Below are positions 9,728 to 18,643 of a stretch of 64,000 nucleotides of DNA, piece after piece (the stretch's first letter is position 1; each line of letters starts with the position of its first letter). This DNA is from Alphaproteobacteria bacterium. GTDB taxonomy: Bacteria > Pseudomonadota > Alphaproteobacteria > UBA9219 > RGZA01. Both the position numbers and the translations under genes were made by a program. The notes beneath the pieces were generated by a model. It had not been told where the DNA came from, did no database searches, and saw nothing but the letters and a program-made list of their open reading frames with translations. The stretch is from positions 1 to 64,000 of the forward strand of contig JANRLI010000011.1 in assembly GCA_033762625.1 (NCBI GenBank). Direction: 5' to 3'.

Positions 9728-10264
9728 ATGTCGATTAAAATAACCGATGGTCTGACGCTTCCAGAAGTTCTGGACCCAAACACCGTCTATGTTGTCTATG
9801 TGGATGATGAAGTGCTTCTTGGAGAAAGCTATACCCGCTTGCTTCAGGTGAAGCTGAAAAGCGCAGGTATTGTCGATGAACTTGCCGCGCGCAAGATGAA
9901 TATCGAAGTAGTATCCTTTCATTATTCAGTTGATGCGTTGGAAATGTTGAAAGACAAAAACCTACACCGCGTGGTTATTTTAAGTGATAATAATATGCCG
10001 GAAATAAATGGCACGGAATTGATATCGCGTTTGCGTGAAGTGGATAGCGAAGTGCCTGTAGCTTTGCTATCAGCGTTGCCGCGTGATGCGGAGGCGCAGC
10101 TTCCAGACAATGTTAAATCGGCGCGTGTTTTTTCAAAACCCAATAGCGATGCAAGTGCCCTGAACCAATATCTTATTCCCAATATATTGGCGGCTGCTGA
10201 AAAACCCGCATTGCCTGCTGTACAACAGCAAGCTGGCGCTGCGTACGATTTGGCCCGGAAATAA
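9728..10264 (+). CDS. Single-domain response regulator receiver protein
   Basis: A 178-residue CheY-like receiver. YVVYVDDE holds the acidic pair (Asp26, Asp27). The phospho-acceptor is Asp87 in ILSDNNMPEINGTEL. Ser115 (ALLSA) stands for the conserved Thr/Ser, and Lys137 lies in VFSKP. No output domain follows; the last ~30 residues are an alanine/proline/glutamine-rich tail. It should take a phosphate from a histidine kinase encoded elsewhere. No kinase gene is adjacent. Start ATG is preceded by AAAAGGATAACGC. Confidence 0.9.
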   Translation: MSIKITDGLTLPEVLDPNTVYVVYVDDEVLLGESYTRLLQVKLKSAGIVDELAARKMNIEVVSFHYSVDALEMLKDKNLHRVVILSDNNMPEINGTELISRLREVDSEVPVALLSALPRDAEAQLPDNVKSARVFSKPNSDASALNQYLIPNILAAAEKPALPAVQQQAGAAYDLARK

Positions 10265-10291
10265 GTCAACCTCAATTTTAAAAATGCCGGG

Positions 10292-11437
10292 CTAGCTTTC
10301 CAGCTTGTCTGGAACGCATCGTGTGCGGTTGATCAGGCTGCGTATTACCAAACGATGAAAGATGCCTTTATGACCTTCGAGGCGTGGTTCAACCGGTGCA
10401 ATGGATGTTGCCAGTTTTGCATCGCCCAATTTTGGACCATGAACATTTAAATAGGCATACATGCGTTTCATGACGCGGTATTTGACCTGCGCGGGGGTTG
10501 CGATGCCTGTGCTGCTGTATATACCGGAATTGCCCGGGAAATAACGCACATCACGAGGAGATAATTCGCTAACCGGGCGTTCGCAATATTGCTGTTTCAA
10601 TACCACTCGGGCCATGCGCGGGTGATTATGTGCAAGATACAAAATCGCATGCTGTTCAATTTCAGGCAGTTCAATAAAATGCGGCTTGTCTTTAAAGTCT
10701 TTGAGTGACTTGTAGCTTGCTTCCATGAATGCAAAAGTTTGAATGGTGGGGTCGATAAATACCGCCCTGTTATCGCGTATCATTTGCAAAAGCTTGTTGG
10801 TCGCATAACGCAGCGGTCTGGTGCGTGTGCCATTTGCAGGCAAGGTGGCGATGGTAATTTTCTCTGCGAATAATTCCTGTAATTGCTTTGCGGTAATTAG
10901 CTTGCCGTTTATCTTTAATTGATAAAGCGCCGGTATCGCATCGGGGTTTTGTGCATAAGCCGCTTTCAAAGTCTCGAATAATTCGCCCGCGATATCGGTG
11001 AAATGGGTATCGTCAATCTGCGGCGATAATTGCAAGACACCGCGGTAACGTGAGCCAGCCTTATGAATATTTGCGCCCATATCGCTTTCAATGCCGGTTG
11101 AACCAATCGCGTAGCGCGGATTAAGATAATCAGGAACACTGTACCCTCTGGTTTGCGCGGTGCGTATCCACAGCGCGGTTGCAGTTGCAATATTGCGCGC
11201 GGTTGCAGTGCATGTTTCGGTTTGGCAGAATTTTGCATCAACGGTGACAAGCGGCGGGCCTGCAAAATAATTTACAGCTTGCGGGCCATAGAGACGGTCA
11301 ACAGCATAAAGCGCCGGAAGTATGGCGATGATCGGAAGCTTGTTGCGCCATAAAAAACCGGGAATATAAAATATGAACGGCAGCCTGCGGGTGCGGTAGC
11401 GTTTGGTCACAGGTTTTGGTGCTGTTGTGTCTGCCAT
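10292..11437 (-). CDS. Membrane-anchored lytic-transglycosylase-like protein
   Basis: A 381-residue product from ATG 11437; an upstream in-frame extension to 11620 is less likely because it runs through the divergent promoter region. A basic N-terminus (KRYRTRRL) is followed by one hydrophobic segment (about 34-50). The ectodomain contains GIESDMGA with Glu117 and, 15 residues later, GVLQLSP (133-139). This matches the ES...G(L/V)xQL pattern of SLT enzymes. Similarity elsewhere is weak, so the call is by motif only. If correct it would cleave peptidoglycan in the periplasm. It sits between the receiver gene and rplK. Confidence 0.5.
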   Translation of the reverse strand: MADTTAPKPVTKRYRTRRLPFIFYIPGFLWRNKLPIIAILPALYAVDRLYGPQAVNYFAGPPLVTVDAKFCQTETCTATARNIATATALWIRTAQTRGYSVPDYLNPRYAIGSTGIESDMGANIHKAGSRYRGVLQLSPQIDDTHFTDIAGELFETLKAAYAQNPDAIPALYQLKINGKLITAKQLQELFAEKITIATLPANGTRTRPLRYATNKLLQMIRDNRAVFIDPTIQTFAFMEASYKSLKDFKDKPHFIELPEIEQHAILYLAHNHPRMARVVLKQQYCERPVSELSPRDVRYFPGNSGIYSSTGIATPAQVKYRVMKRMYAYLNVHGPKLGDAKLATSIAPVEPRLEGHKGIFHRLVIRSLINRTRCVPDKLES

Positions 11438-11512
11438 GGCGTAAGTATATCGAATAAGCAGTGGTTTTAATACTTTCAACCCGTTAACATTGATGGTTAA
11501 ACCAATAAATGA

Positions 11513-11542
11513 TTGGACAGGGTGGAGGGTGCCCTTTATAAA
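11513..11542 (+). promoter_or_regulatory. Likely sigma-70 promoter of the rplKA operon
   Basis: TTGGAC (11513-11518) and TATAAA (11537-11542) are separated by 18 bp. They lie about 400 bp before rplK, at the start of a long leader with no credible ORF. Spacing and sequence fit a housekeeping promoter, but this is sequence reading only. Confidence 0.5.
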
Positions 11543-11696
11543 ACACCCAAGTTTCTGTGGGAGGTAAGTGCCAAATGAGTTCTTGAACTCGCCCGGCGCG
11601 CCGCACCACGGGAGACGCAACCTTATTTATAGGGCTGCGGTAAGTACTTTCGTTTTGAGAACAGATGTTGCCGTCACGAGCGGTTGCGTTTTTATA

Positions 11697-11740
11697 CGCC
11701 ATTCGCTCTGTTCCGCTGACGCGGAACAACCGCTTGGGCG
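11697..11740. repeat. Dispersed repeat family 3, copy 1
   Basis: It starts CGCCATTCGCTCTG and ends AACCGCTTGGGCG. The ends match 31823-31874, which starts with the same 14 bases and ends AACCGTTCGGGCG. The middle differs. An internal hairpin TTCCGC-TGAC-GCGGAA is present. Confidence 0.6.
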
Positions 11741-11876
11741 TAAATCAACGCAGAGCGAGTGAAAATGAATGGTAATTGTGTTTTCGGTTTCGAGAGTATC
11801 AAGGGCTTTGGAAGATTTTCTCCCATCGCATTCAAAATCAGTCCTGAATTCGCGTGATATTTTGCGCGTGTTTAAG

Positions 11877-11933
11877 GACGACGACCGTCGTCCCCTGAGC
11901 TTATGCGAAGGAAGCCGAGCGGCGTCTGAGCAA
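11877..11933 (-). repeat. Dispersed repeat family 2, copy 2 (inverted)
   Basis: The reverse complement aligns with 7041-7097 at about 80% identity. The terminal hairpin here is GACGAC-GGTC-GTCGTC, against GACGGC-GGTC-GCCGTC in copy 1, a paired change that keeps the stem. It ends about 16 bp before the rplK start. Confidence 0.7.
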
Positions 11934-11949
11934 TAAAAGGAGATGCCAC

Positions 11950-12381
11950 ATGGCAAAAGAAGTAATTGGTTTTATTAAATTGCAGGTGCCAGCAGGCGGC
12001 GCCAATCCATCACCCCCGATTGGTCCGGCTTTGGGTCAAAAGGGTTTGAACATCATGGAATTCTGCAAGCAGTTCAACGCAAAGACCCAGCAAATGGAAA
12101 AGGGTATTCCTGTTCCGGTTGTGATTACGGCGTTCTCTGATCGCAGCTTTACCTTCGTGACCAAGACCCCGCCAAACAGCTACTTCGTGATGAAGGCAGC
12201 AAAGATTGCCAAGGGTTCCAGCACGGTTGGTTTAAATACGGTTGGCAACATCACGATGGATCAGGTTCGCGAAATTGCGAAGACCAAGATGCCGGATTTG
12301 AACTGCCACACCATCGAAGCCGCTATGCAACAAGTTATTGGTACTGCACGCTCAATGGGCGTGACGGTTTCAGAAAAGTAG
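11950..12381 (+). CDS. rplK: 50S ribosomal protein L11
   Basis: A 143-residue L11 of normal length. The N-terminal domain has [21 protein letters not shown] and the C-terminal domain has the 23S rRNA (GTPase-associated centre) binding part with [21 protein letters not shown]. Start ATG follows AAAGGAGATGCCAC. It is co-transcribed with rplA (11 bp gap). Confidence 0.98.
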   Translation: MAKEVIGFIKLQVPAGGANPSPPIGPALGQKGLNIMEFCKQFNAKTQQMEKGIPVPVVITAFSDRSFTFVTKTPPNSYFVMKAAKIAKGSSTVGLNTVGNITMDQVREIAKTKMPDLNCHTIEAAMQQVIGTARSMGVTVSEK

Positions 12382-12392
12382 GAGATTGAACC

Positions 12393-13085
12393 ATGGGTAA
12401 GCGTTTCAAGAAAATCCAAGCTTCGGCTCCAAAGACTTCGGTAAAGTTGGACGAAGCAATCAAATTTGTAAAAGCCAATGCCAATGCGAAATTCGATGAA
12501 ACCATCGAAATTTCTATGAACCTTGGTGTTGATCCACGCCAGAACGACCAGAATGTTCGCGGCATGGTTCAATTGCCGCACGGCACCGGTAAGTCGGTTC
12601 GTGTAGCTGTGTTTGCCAAGGGCGAAAAAGCAGCAGCAGCAAAAGCAGCAGGCGCTGAATTTGTTGGCGCGGAAGATCTGGCTGAAAAAATCGAAGCCGG
12701 CGAAATGGGTTTCGACCGTGTGATTGCAGCGCCGGATACGATGGTTATCGTGGGTAAGCTGGGTAAGGTTTTGGGTCCGCGCGGTCTGATGCCAAACCCC
12801 AAGCTTGGCACCGTAACGCCAAACGTCGTGGAAGCGGTGAAAGCAGCCAAAGCGGGTGCGATTGAATTCCGCGTTGAAAAAGCGGGTATCGTACAAGCAG
12901 GCATTGGCAAGGCATCGTTCACCGAAGCCAAGCTTGCCGAAAACATCAAAACCTTTGTTGCAGCAGTGACCAAGGCAAAGCCGGCAGCAGCCAAGGGTAA
13001 CTACATTCAACGCATCGCCATTTCATCCACCATGGGTGCAGGCGTGAAGCTGGATGTGCCAAGCGTTATCGCTGAAAGTGCATAA
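12393..13085 (+). CDS. rplA: 50S ribosomal protein L1
   Basis: A 230-residue L1. The [21 protein letters not shown] block, the [15 protein letters not shown] loop and the C-terminal half of domain I are intact. It is the L1-stalk protein and, in many bacteria, the autogenous repressor of the rplKA mRNA. It is separated from rplJ by a terminator and two unrelated genes, unlike the usual rplKAJL order. Confidence 0.98.
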   Translation: MGKRFKKIQASAPKTSVKLDEAIKFVKANANAKFDETIEISMNLGVDPRQNDQNVRGMVQLPHGTGKSVRVAVFAKGEKAAAAKAAGAEFVGAEDLAEKIEAGEMGFDRVIAAPDTMVIVGKLGKVLGPRGLMPNPKLGTVTPNVVEAVKAAKAGAIEFRVEKAGIVQAGIGKASFTEAKLAENIKTFVAAVTKAKPAAAKGNYIQRIAISSTMGAGVKLDVPSVIAESA

Positions 13086-13138
13086 TAATCCCGACTACGG
13101 CATAAACCGTAGCGAGATTCTAAAAATTCAGGGGGAAC

Positions 13139-13163
13139 AGGGAAACTTGTTTCCCCTTTTTTA
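13139..13163 (+). terminator. Rho-independent terminator after rplA
   Basis: Stem GGGAAA-CTTG-TTTCCC, extended by flanking G/C pairs, is followed by TTTTTT. It lies about 55 bp after the rplA stop and just before the next start codon. Confidence 0.8.
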
Positions 13164-13171
13164 TAGGCCAA

Positions 13172-13609
13172 ATGACCACTAAGAATTTACATGGCTTTAT
13201 TGAAACCTATCATCGCAGCCTGATGGTGCGCGGTGATGCAAGCATGCCGCCTGCTTACCTGAAAGGGGTGCTAACGGGCATCTGGGATTTGGCCGAAGGC
13301 AAGGTGCAACATGCGCGGCGGAATTATTTCACGCTCGCTGCCATTGCATTCGCCGGTGATATGGCTTTGTTCGGCGGTTCATTGCATATGGCGCGCATGG
13401 CGCTGACCGCGGGTGAATTATCTGCATTGGCAATGCTGGGCACGAAGATTTATTGCACCCGCAGCCGCAGTGCCAAGCAATATCTTGATGAAGATTTGGG
13501 AATAACAAATCCCGATGCGCCCGAAGACAGCGTGATCTATGACCGCGCGACGCGCGATATTCAGCGCCGCCTTCCAAAGCGCACAGCGGTTAATGCGTTA
13601 TTCAGGTAA
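13172..13609 (+). CDS. Hypothetical protein (145 aa) inserted between rplA and rplJ
   Basis: I do not recognise this family. It has 145 residues. A hydrophobic stretch (about 51-70, FTLAAIAFAGDMALFGGSL) may be a membrane helix or a buried helix, and a second weaker one follows (about 73-90). The C-terminus is charged (RATRDIQRRLPKRTAV). It starts 9 bp after the rplA terminator with no strong ribosome binding site. It converges with the next gene, leaving 2 bp between stops. With that gene it splits the normally continuous rplA-rplJ pair. Confidence 0.6.
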   Translation: MTTKNLHGFIETYHRSLMVRGDASMPPAYLKGVLTGIWDLAEGKVQHARRNYFTLAAIAFAGDMALFGGSLHMARMALTAGELSALAMLGTKIYCTRSRSAKQYLDEDLGITNPDAPEDSVIYDRATRDIQRRLPKRTAVNALFR

Positions 13610-13611
13610 AT

Positions 13612-14529
13612 CTATTTAGGGCTAATTGCGTTCGCCAAGAAGCCGAGCAGTTTATGCTGCTTGGGATTATTGCGTTCTAAAAACATGACATCGGAGAATG
13701 AGCGGATGCACGACACAAATACGCTGGCGCCCATTTTTTCATCTGCTTCGAACGCCCGGACTTTTCCGATTGCAACCCGTGCAACCGAAATGCGGCGCGG
13801 CGGCGTTTCGTTGGTGCCAAGGGTGCCTGCTTGCGCTGCCTTCAAGCGTTCTTCCACTTCACTTTGCGTTAAGGCCAATTGATGACGTATATCGGTCAGT
13901 AATTCGCGCGCGACCTGGCGAAACAATTCGACATTGGCTTTTTTACCGGTTTTGGCCTGATATACGGTAAGATGCTGTTCGGCGTAGGCGCGAAGCAGGG
14001 GTGAAATCCACGCTTCATCGGGAAAGGCTTCTTCAAGTTTTTTAACGAGATTATCGATGGATTCTTTGGTAACCGGTACGCGGCCCTGAATGGCAAATGC
14101 GCGCAAATCAGCCGTGGACATACCGAGCTTTTGCGCCGCGTCCTGAATATTATCCTTGCCGCCAATCATATGCAGAACGGTATCTGCAAAGTTTTCCGGT
14201 AATACAAATTTTGTGGACGCGGCATCTTTGGCAAGCAGATTAAGCTGCGCGGTATAAAGTGATTGGCATTCTGCAAAGCGCCGTTTGGAAATTTTGCGCA
14301 AATTGGCTTGCCAGCCTGCGGCTTGAATTTCAGCTTTAGTAGTGTGTGGGCGATTGCCGAGCAGGAAGTTCAGCGTCATGCTCTGTGATTTTTGCGATTG
14401 GCCTGCGGATAGTTTTTGCGCGGCTGCACGAATGCCTACTGGGGTCTCCGTAATCTCGCCCTGCGCTTCAAGGATGTACAAAATAATATCCCTTAAGCTG
14501 CTGTCTTTGGTTGGAACTGCCCGTGCCAT
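13612..14529 (-). CDS. Hypothetical protein (305 aa) inserted between rplA and rplJ
   Basis: No family recognised. It is 305 residues, predominantly helical, with no signal peptide or membrane segment. The N-terminal 60 residues (SLRDIILYILEAQGEIT, TPVGIRAAAQKLS) look like a small helical or winged-helix region. Residues about 125-150 (DAAQKLGMSTADLRAFAIQGR) look like a helix-turn-helix. A DNA-binding role is therefore possible but unproven. It is encoded antisense to the ribosomal genes around it. Confidence 0.65.
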   Translation of the reverse strand: MARAVPTKDSSLRDIILYILEAQGEITETPVGIRAAAQKLSAGQSQKSQSMTLNFLLGNRPHTTKAEIQAAGWQANLRKISKRRFAECQSLYTAQLNLLAKDAASTKFVLPENFADTVLHMIGGKDNIQDAAQKLGMSTADLRAFAIQGRVPVTKESIDNLVKKLEEAFPDEAWISPLLRAYAEQHLTVYQAKTGKKANVELFRQVARELLTDIRHQLALTQSEVEERLKAAQAGTLGTNETPPRRISVARVAIGKVRAFEADEKMGASVFVSCIRSFSDVMFLERNNPKQHKLLGFLANAISPK

Positions 14530-14639
14530 GGTTTTGAAGCCTGTAAATCCTTTAAATATAAGGGTATTTTAGTCATGGAACGCGGCGGTTCAACGGCATT
14601 AATAATTTCACTCTGAAAACCTGAATTTCCTGGTTGTTT

Positions 14640-14930
14640 ATGCGCTTAAACCCCACTATAACCAGCGGCAACCGGGTAACCCCCGGCCATCAGTTTCCAA
14701 GACCGCAGGTGAGGGCCTCTTTAAAAAAGATGGGCCTCTTAATATCCCGCGCAGAAACGGAAGAATATAGGATTTTCAAAATATGCGCATGCCGCATATT
14801 TCGTGCCTCTTCCTTTTTCCCCGTCAAACGAAACAGATTTCATGAACGCATCAGCGACGCTTTGTCTCGTGGGTGTGCGCATGGAACATGGTTGGGTTTA
14901 GAAATGTTTTCTGAACCTGTTTTTTAATGG
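14640..14930 (+). promoter_or_regulatory. Probable ribosomal protein L10 leader of rplJ
   Basis: About 290 bp of gene-free sequence just before rplJ. It contains GC-rich segments with GACCGCAGGTGAGGGCCTC and a hairpin AATATGCG/CGCATATT (about 14780-14800). Position and size fit the L10(L12)4-binding autoregulatory leader, but the fold was not computed. Confidence 0.5.
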
Positions 14931-14941
14931 AAGGAGGCGTC

Positions 14942-15460
14942 ATGAATAAAAATCGTACGCTAAAAACCGAAACAGTCGAAAGCTTTCAAAAAGCTCTGGG
15001 CGGACAAGAATTTGCAGTAGTGGTTCAGGCTTCTGGCCTCACCGTTGCAGAAGTGTCCAAGCTGCGTGGTCAAATCCGCGCCGCAGGTGCTGGCTTCCGT
15101 GTGATTAAAAACACGCTGGCACGCATTGCTCTGAAGGGCACAACCTTTGAAGGCTTAACGCCACTGATGAAAGGCCCAACGGCGATTGCATATGCAAAAG
15201 ACCCGGTGGCCATTGCCAAGGTTCTGGTTGATTTTGCAAAAACCAATCAAAAACTGAAGCTCGTTGGTGCAAATCTCAATGGTCAGATGCTGGATGCGAA
15301 TGCGACCAAAACGCTCGCCACCCTGCCTTCGATCAACGAGCTGCGCGCGAAGATTGTTGGAATGCTCCAAACCCCTGCTACCCGTATGGCTGTATTGCTC
15401 AAAGCTCCCGCTGGTCAGATTGCCCGCGTGCTTTCCGCAAAAGCCAAAAAAGGAGAATAA
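14942..15460 (+). CDS. rplJ: 50S ribosomal protein L10
   Basis: A 172-residue L10, the stalk base that binds L7/L12 dimers. ATG 14942 is chosen over the in-frame ATG 14927 because AAGGAGG (14931-14937) lies at correct spacing before it. Family motifs VIKNTLARIAL and GPTAIAYAKDPVAIAK are present. It is followed by dispersed repeat family 1 and then rplL. Confidence 0.97.
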   Translation: MNKNRTLKTETVESFQKALGGQEFAVVVQASGLTVAEVSKLRGQIRAAGAGFRVIKNTLARIALKGTTFEGLTPLMKGPTAIAYAKDPVAIAKVLVDFAKTNQKLKLVGANLNGQMLDANATKTLATLPSINELRAKIVGMLQTPATRMAVLLKAPAGQIARVLSAKAKKGE

Positions 15461-15493
15461 ACCGTAATCCTTGGTCATCTGCTTGCTGTTTCT

Positions 15494-15542
15494 GCGCTTC
15501 CGGTGCTCACGTACTCAAACGTACGCTCCGCTCCGGTTCTCG
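15494..15542. repeat. Dispersed palindromic repeat family 1, copy 2
   Basis: GCGCTTCCGGTGCTCACGTA, a short centre, then GTACGCTCCGCTCCGG. It sits 33 bp after the rplJ stop codon, inside the rplJ-rplL transcript. It could set the rplJ/rplL mRNA ratio by forming a hairpin; this is inference. Confidence 0.85.
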
Positions 15543-15649
15543 AAACACCATCGCATCTGACGCAAGCCTTACAATTTATAAACCGACGGTAATCGGGATT
15601 TTCGGAACACAAGTGTTTTTTTGTTCTACTAACTAAATAGGAGTTACTT

Positions 15650-16030
15650 ATGTCAAAACTAGAAAAATTGGTTGATGAATTGTCAACCTTGACCGTTCTC
15701 GAAGCTGCTGAATTGTCAAAATTGCTTGAAGAAAAGTGGGGCGTTTCTGCTGCTGCTCCGGTTGCGGTTGCTGCTGCGGGCGGTGCGCCTGCTGCTGGCG
15801 GTCCTGCTGCTGAAGAACAGACCGAATTCACCCTCGTTCTGACCGATGGCGGCGCGAACAAGATCATCGTGATCAAGGAAGTTCGTGCAATCACCAACCT
15901 TGGCCTGAAAGAAGCCAAGGACCTTGTTGAAGGCGCACCAAAGACCGTTAAGGACGGCCTCTCCAAGGCAGATGCTGAGAAGTTCAAGAAGCAGATCGAA
16001 GCTGCTGGCGGTAAGGTTGAGCTTAAATAA
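15650..16030 (+). CDS. rplL: 50S ribosomal protein L7/L12
   Basis: A 126-residue L7/L12. The N-terminal dimerisation domain is followed by an Ala/Gly-rich hinge (about 36-58) and the factor-binding C-terminal domain with [20 protein letters not shown]. It has a good ribosome binding site (TAGGAGTTACTT). It is normally followed by rpoB, but here a terminator and a SulP gene follow. Confidence 0.98.
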   Translation: MSKLEKLVDELSTLTVLEAAELSKLLEEKWGVSAAAPVAVAAAGGAPAAGGPAAEEQTEFTLVLTDGGANKIIVIKEVRAITNLGLKEAKDLVEGAPKTVKDGLSKADAEKFKKQIEAAGGKVELK

Positions 16031-16053
16031 TTACGTTGTAATTATTTGGCGAA

Positions 16054-16073
16054 ATCCCCGCGAAAGCGGGGAT
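16054..16073. other. GNRA-capped hairpin after rplL
   Basis: ATCCCCGC-GAAA-GCGGGGAT, a perfect 8-bp stem with a GAAA tetraloop 23 bp after the rplL stop. There is no T-tract. It may protect the 3' end or act together with the terminator downstream. Confidence 0.6.
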
Positions 16074-16092
16074 CCAATCCGCTAAAACTTAT

Positions 16093-16124
16093 AAAAGGGC
16101 GTTCTTTAAGAACGCCCTTTTTTG
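16093..16124 (+). terminator. Strong terminator of the rplJL transcript
   Basis: Near-perfect palindrome AAAAGGGCGTTCTT/AAGAACGCCCTTTT followed by further T residues. It shows that rpoB is not read through from rplL here. Confidence 0.9.
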
Positions 16125-16237
16125 TTTCACCCTACACATAAACTGAACCAGCATAACTTAAACAAGTTTATTTGTATGGGCGACGCGGTGAATTTTGCTT
16201 TTAGTGTGCATTTGTCCGGGTGCATAATTATCGGCGC

Positions 16238-17932
16238 ATGAAGCAAATGAGCCTTCGCCACTATCTTGAATTATTCCGCCCAAAACTGCTGACCGTTTTG
16301 CACGAAGGCTATGGGCTGGATCGGTTAATCAAAGATATTATTGCTGGCCTCACCGTTGCGGTGGTGGCGTTGCCGCTGGCGATGGGGATTGCGATTGCAT
16401 CGGGCGCAACGCCTGAACGCGGATTGTTCACCGCAATTATCGCCGGATTTATCATCTCCACATTGAGCGGAAGCCGTTACCAGATTGGCGGACCGACAGC
16501 GGCGTTTATTGTTGTTGTCTATCGCACGATTGAACATCACGGCTATGACGGGATGCTGCTGGCGACATTCCTTGCAGGAATTATGCTGCTGATAGTCGGG
16601 TTTTTAAGGCTGGGCAATTACATTAAATATATCCCGTATCCTGTCACGATTGGCTTTACCGCAGGCATTGGCATTACGATTATGGTGAGCCAATTATCGG
16701 ATTTATTTGGCCTTACGGTGGGTAAATTGCCCGGCGAGTTTGTTCCAAAATTATGGGCCATCATTCATGCGATGCCGACGGCAAAGCTTAGCACAATAAT
16801 GTTATCGCTGGGATGCTTGATTGCGTTGTTGATCATGCAGAAATACCGACCGCAATGGCCGCGTATGTTAATTGTGGTGGTTGCTGCCGCGTTTGCTGTT
16901 TCGTTCTTGTCGCTGGATGTGACGACGATTGGTTCGAAATTCGGTGCTATTTCCAGCGCATTGCCCATGCCGCAATGGCCGGTTTTTTCATTGGAAAAAT
17001 TACGCGCAGTGTTGCCGGATGCGGCAACCATCGCACTGCTTGCCGGAATTGAATCCTTGTTATCTGCTGTTGTGGCAGATGGTATGACGGGTCGCCGTCA
17101 TCGCTCCAACGCCGAATTGGTCGCGCAGGGTGTTGCCAATATTGTATCGCCGTTATTTGGCGGGCTGCCAGCCACCGGCGCGATTGCCCGCACGGCAACC
17201 AATATCCGCGCCGGGTCAACAGGCCCGGTATCCGGCATGTTGCATGCGGTGTTCTTATTGGTATTTATGCTGGTGGCTGCCCCGTTGGCGGCTTATGTGC
17301 CATTGGCGGTTTTGGCGGTCATTCTGGCGATTGTTGCATGGAATATGAGCGAGGTGCATGTGGTCGGCGAATTTATCAGCCATGCCACATGGGGGGATCG
17401 CACTGTGCTGCTGCTTACCATGACGCTGACTGTGCTTTATGACCTGACGCTCGGTATTGAAGTGGGCGTGGTGCTGGCTGCGTTTAAGTTCATGCATAAT
17501 ATGGCTGATGTAGTGGAAGTTGAAACCAATGTGAAGTTGGTAGAGGTGGAGCGCCCGGATGTGGTACGCGCGCCGCGCCCATACTTCGATATTCCAAATC
17601 TGGACCAGAGCATTGTGATTTACCGCATTCACGGGCCGTTCTTTTTTGGCGCGGCATCGGAACTCACTGCAACCATGGGCCGCGAAAGCAAACCGCCGCG
17701 GTTGCTGGTTCTGGATTTTGCCGATGTGCCATTGCTGGATTCCACAGGCGCCTCTGCATTAAAAGGCGTGATTGGCGGCGCCAAGCGCAAGGGGACAAAA
17801 GTTGTGATTACCCATGCATCGACGCGTATTTTACGCAGCCTTATCCGGTATGGTGTAAAACGGCCCGAGTTACAATTTTACACCGCGCCCAGTATCGAGC
17901 GTGCGATTGAACTGCACCGCGACGCGGCATAA
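16238..17932 (+). CDS. SulP family anion transporter with STAS domain
   Basis: About 564 residues from ATG 16238; GTG 16220 and ATG 16247 are alternatives. The membrane domain has the usual SulP pattern of 12-14 hydrophobic segments, beginning DIIAGLTVAVVALPLAMGIAIA, with the family motif GGPTAAFIVVV. The cytosolic STAS domain (about 440-555) contains VLDFADVPLLDSTGASAL with the Ser characteristic of anti-sigma-antagonist-like domains. Substrates in the family include sulfate, bicarbonate and dicarboxylates; the substrate here cannot be told. Beta-carbonic-anhydrase-like genes exist in the window but are far away. It ends 2 bp before the convergent regulator gene. Confidence 0.93.
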   Translation: MKQMSLRHYLELFRPKLLTVLHEGYGLDRLIKDIIAGLTVAVVALPLAMGIAIASGATPERGLFTAIIAGFIISTLSGSRYQIGGPTAAFIVVVYRTIEHHGYDGMLLATFLAGIMLLIVGFLRLGNYIKYIPYPVTIGFTAGIGITIMVSQLSDLFGLTVGKLPGEFVPKLWAIIHAMPTAKLSTIMLSLGCLIALLIMQKYRPQWPRMLIVVVAAAFAVSFLSLDVTTIGSKFGAISSALPMPQWPVFSLEKLRAVLPDAATIALLAGIESLLSAVVADGMTGRRHRSNAELVAQGVANIVSPLFGGLPATGAIARTATNIRAGSTGPVSGMLHAVFLLVFMLVAAPLAAYVPLAVLAVILAIVAWNMSEVHVVGEFISHATWGDRTVLLLTMTLTVLYDLTLGIEVGVVLAAFKFMHNMADVVEVETNVKLVEVERPDVVRAPRPYFDIPNLDQSIVIYRIHGPFFFGAASELTATMGRESKPPRLLVLDFADVPLLDSTGASALKGVIGGAKRKGTKVVITHASTRILRSLIRYGVKRPELQFYTAPSIERAIELHRDAA

Positions 17933-17934
17933 CG

Positions 17935-18624
17935 CTAATCCGGCAGATAGGGCAGACCTTCCAGTTTGGCAATCGCCACTTTCTTTTTATCAAGGGGCTT
18001 GCCGTGCAAGTAATTGAATTCAAACTGGTTACGAAAGGTCTGCGCAATCAGCGGATTTTGTACCAATAGGACACGCAATGGCGGGCCCCAATTGATGATC
18101 GCAAAGCGATCGCCATAGACAAAATACGGCGCTTGCTGGAACAGATAGGATGGCACAGCGCGGTAGGTGGAAGGCCCGATGATGACCAGGTTATTACCTT
18201 CTGCAATCAGCAAACGGTTGGTGATGCCAAGTTTGCGTTGCTGAATAAGGGCGGCGGTCAGTTCTTTTTTATATTTCTTGAGCCAGACTTTTTCATCAAC
18301 GCCGCTGATTAAAACCTCGCCGCCCGTGCGGCCAAGTGTGGCAATAATATCTTCCCATAATTCGAAGATTGCGCCATCACCTTCGATATTTCTGAAATTG
18401 AATTTCTCGCGCCGCAAGCGCACGCCGGGTTCGGGCGTGAATTCAATACCTGCGCGTTCAAGTGCGCCGCATACTGCTTCAAAGACTTTGCCGCCCATTT
18501 TGCCCGTGCCCTGTTCAAGGTTGGATACGGCGGCCAGTGACACGGATGCGCGCTCCGCCAATTCGCGCTGGGTATAGGCCAAAAGGCTGCGGGCGGCTTT
18601 GAGTTGTTCAATAGTGATCATCAT
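17935..18624 (-). CDS. XRE-family regulator, module A
   Basis: A 229-residue protein. Residues 1-70 form an XRE-type helix-turn-helix (QLKAARSLLAYTQRELAERA, then VSLAAVSNLEQG). The C-terminal ~150 residues form an uncharacterised sensor-like domain, with ISGVDEKVWLKKYKKEL and YFVYGDRFAIINWGPPLRVL. Regulator B (18955-19641) is a full-length paralogue. It is divergent from small gene 18743-18958. An upstream 15-bp palindrome (18644-18658) is a likely operator. Start may be either of two adjacent Met codons (18624 or 18621). Confidence 0.88.
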   Translation of the reverse strand: MMITIEQLKAARSLLAYTQRELAERASVSLAAVSNLEQGTGKMGGKVFEAVCGALERAGIEFTPEPGVRLRREKFNFRNIEGDGAIFELWEDIIATLGRTGGEVLISGVDEKVWLKKYKKELTAALIQQRKLGITNRLLIAEGNNLVIIGPSTYRAVPSYLFQQAPYFVYGDRFAIINWGPPLRVLLVQNPLIAQTFRNQFEFNYLHGKPLDKKKVAIAKLEGLPYLPD

Positions 18625-18643
18625 TAAAATATACCGGTAAATC

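Larger units (their letters stand above)
11543..11949 (+). promoter_or_regulatory. Long 5' leader of rplK with two dispersed repeats
   Basis: About 400 bp without a supported gene. It contains repeat family 3 (11697-11740) and an inverted copy of repeat family 2 (11877-11933). Flanking CATTCGCTCTG (about 11700-11710) and CAGAGCGAGTG (about 11751-11761) can pair to form a large hairpin. The rplK ribosome binding site (AAAGGAG) follows. An autoregulatory L1/L11 site could lie here, but none was identified. Confidence 0.45.

Noticed and set aside
11438-11620. N-terminal extension of the transglycosylase-like gene to 11620
   Set aside because: The extension runs through a likely promoter on the other strand and encodes Cys/Pro-rich sequence before a good internal start (MADTT) that is followed by a basic, membrane-anchor-type N-terminus.
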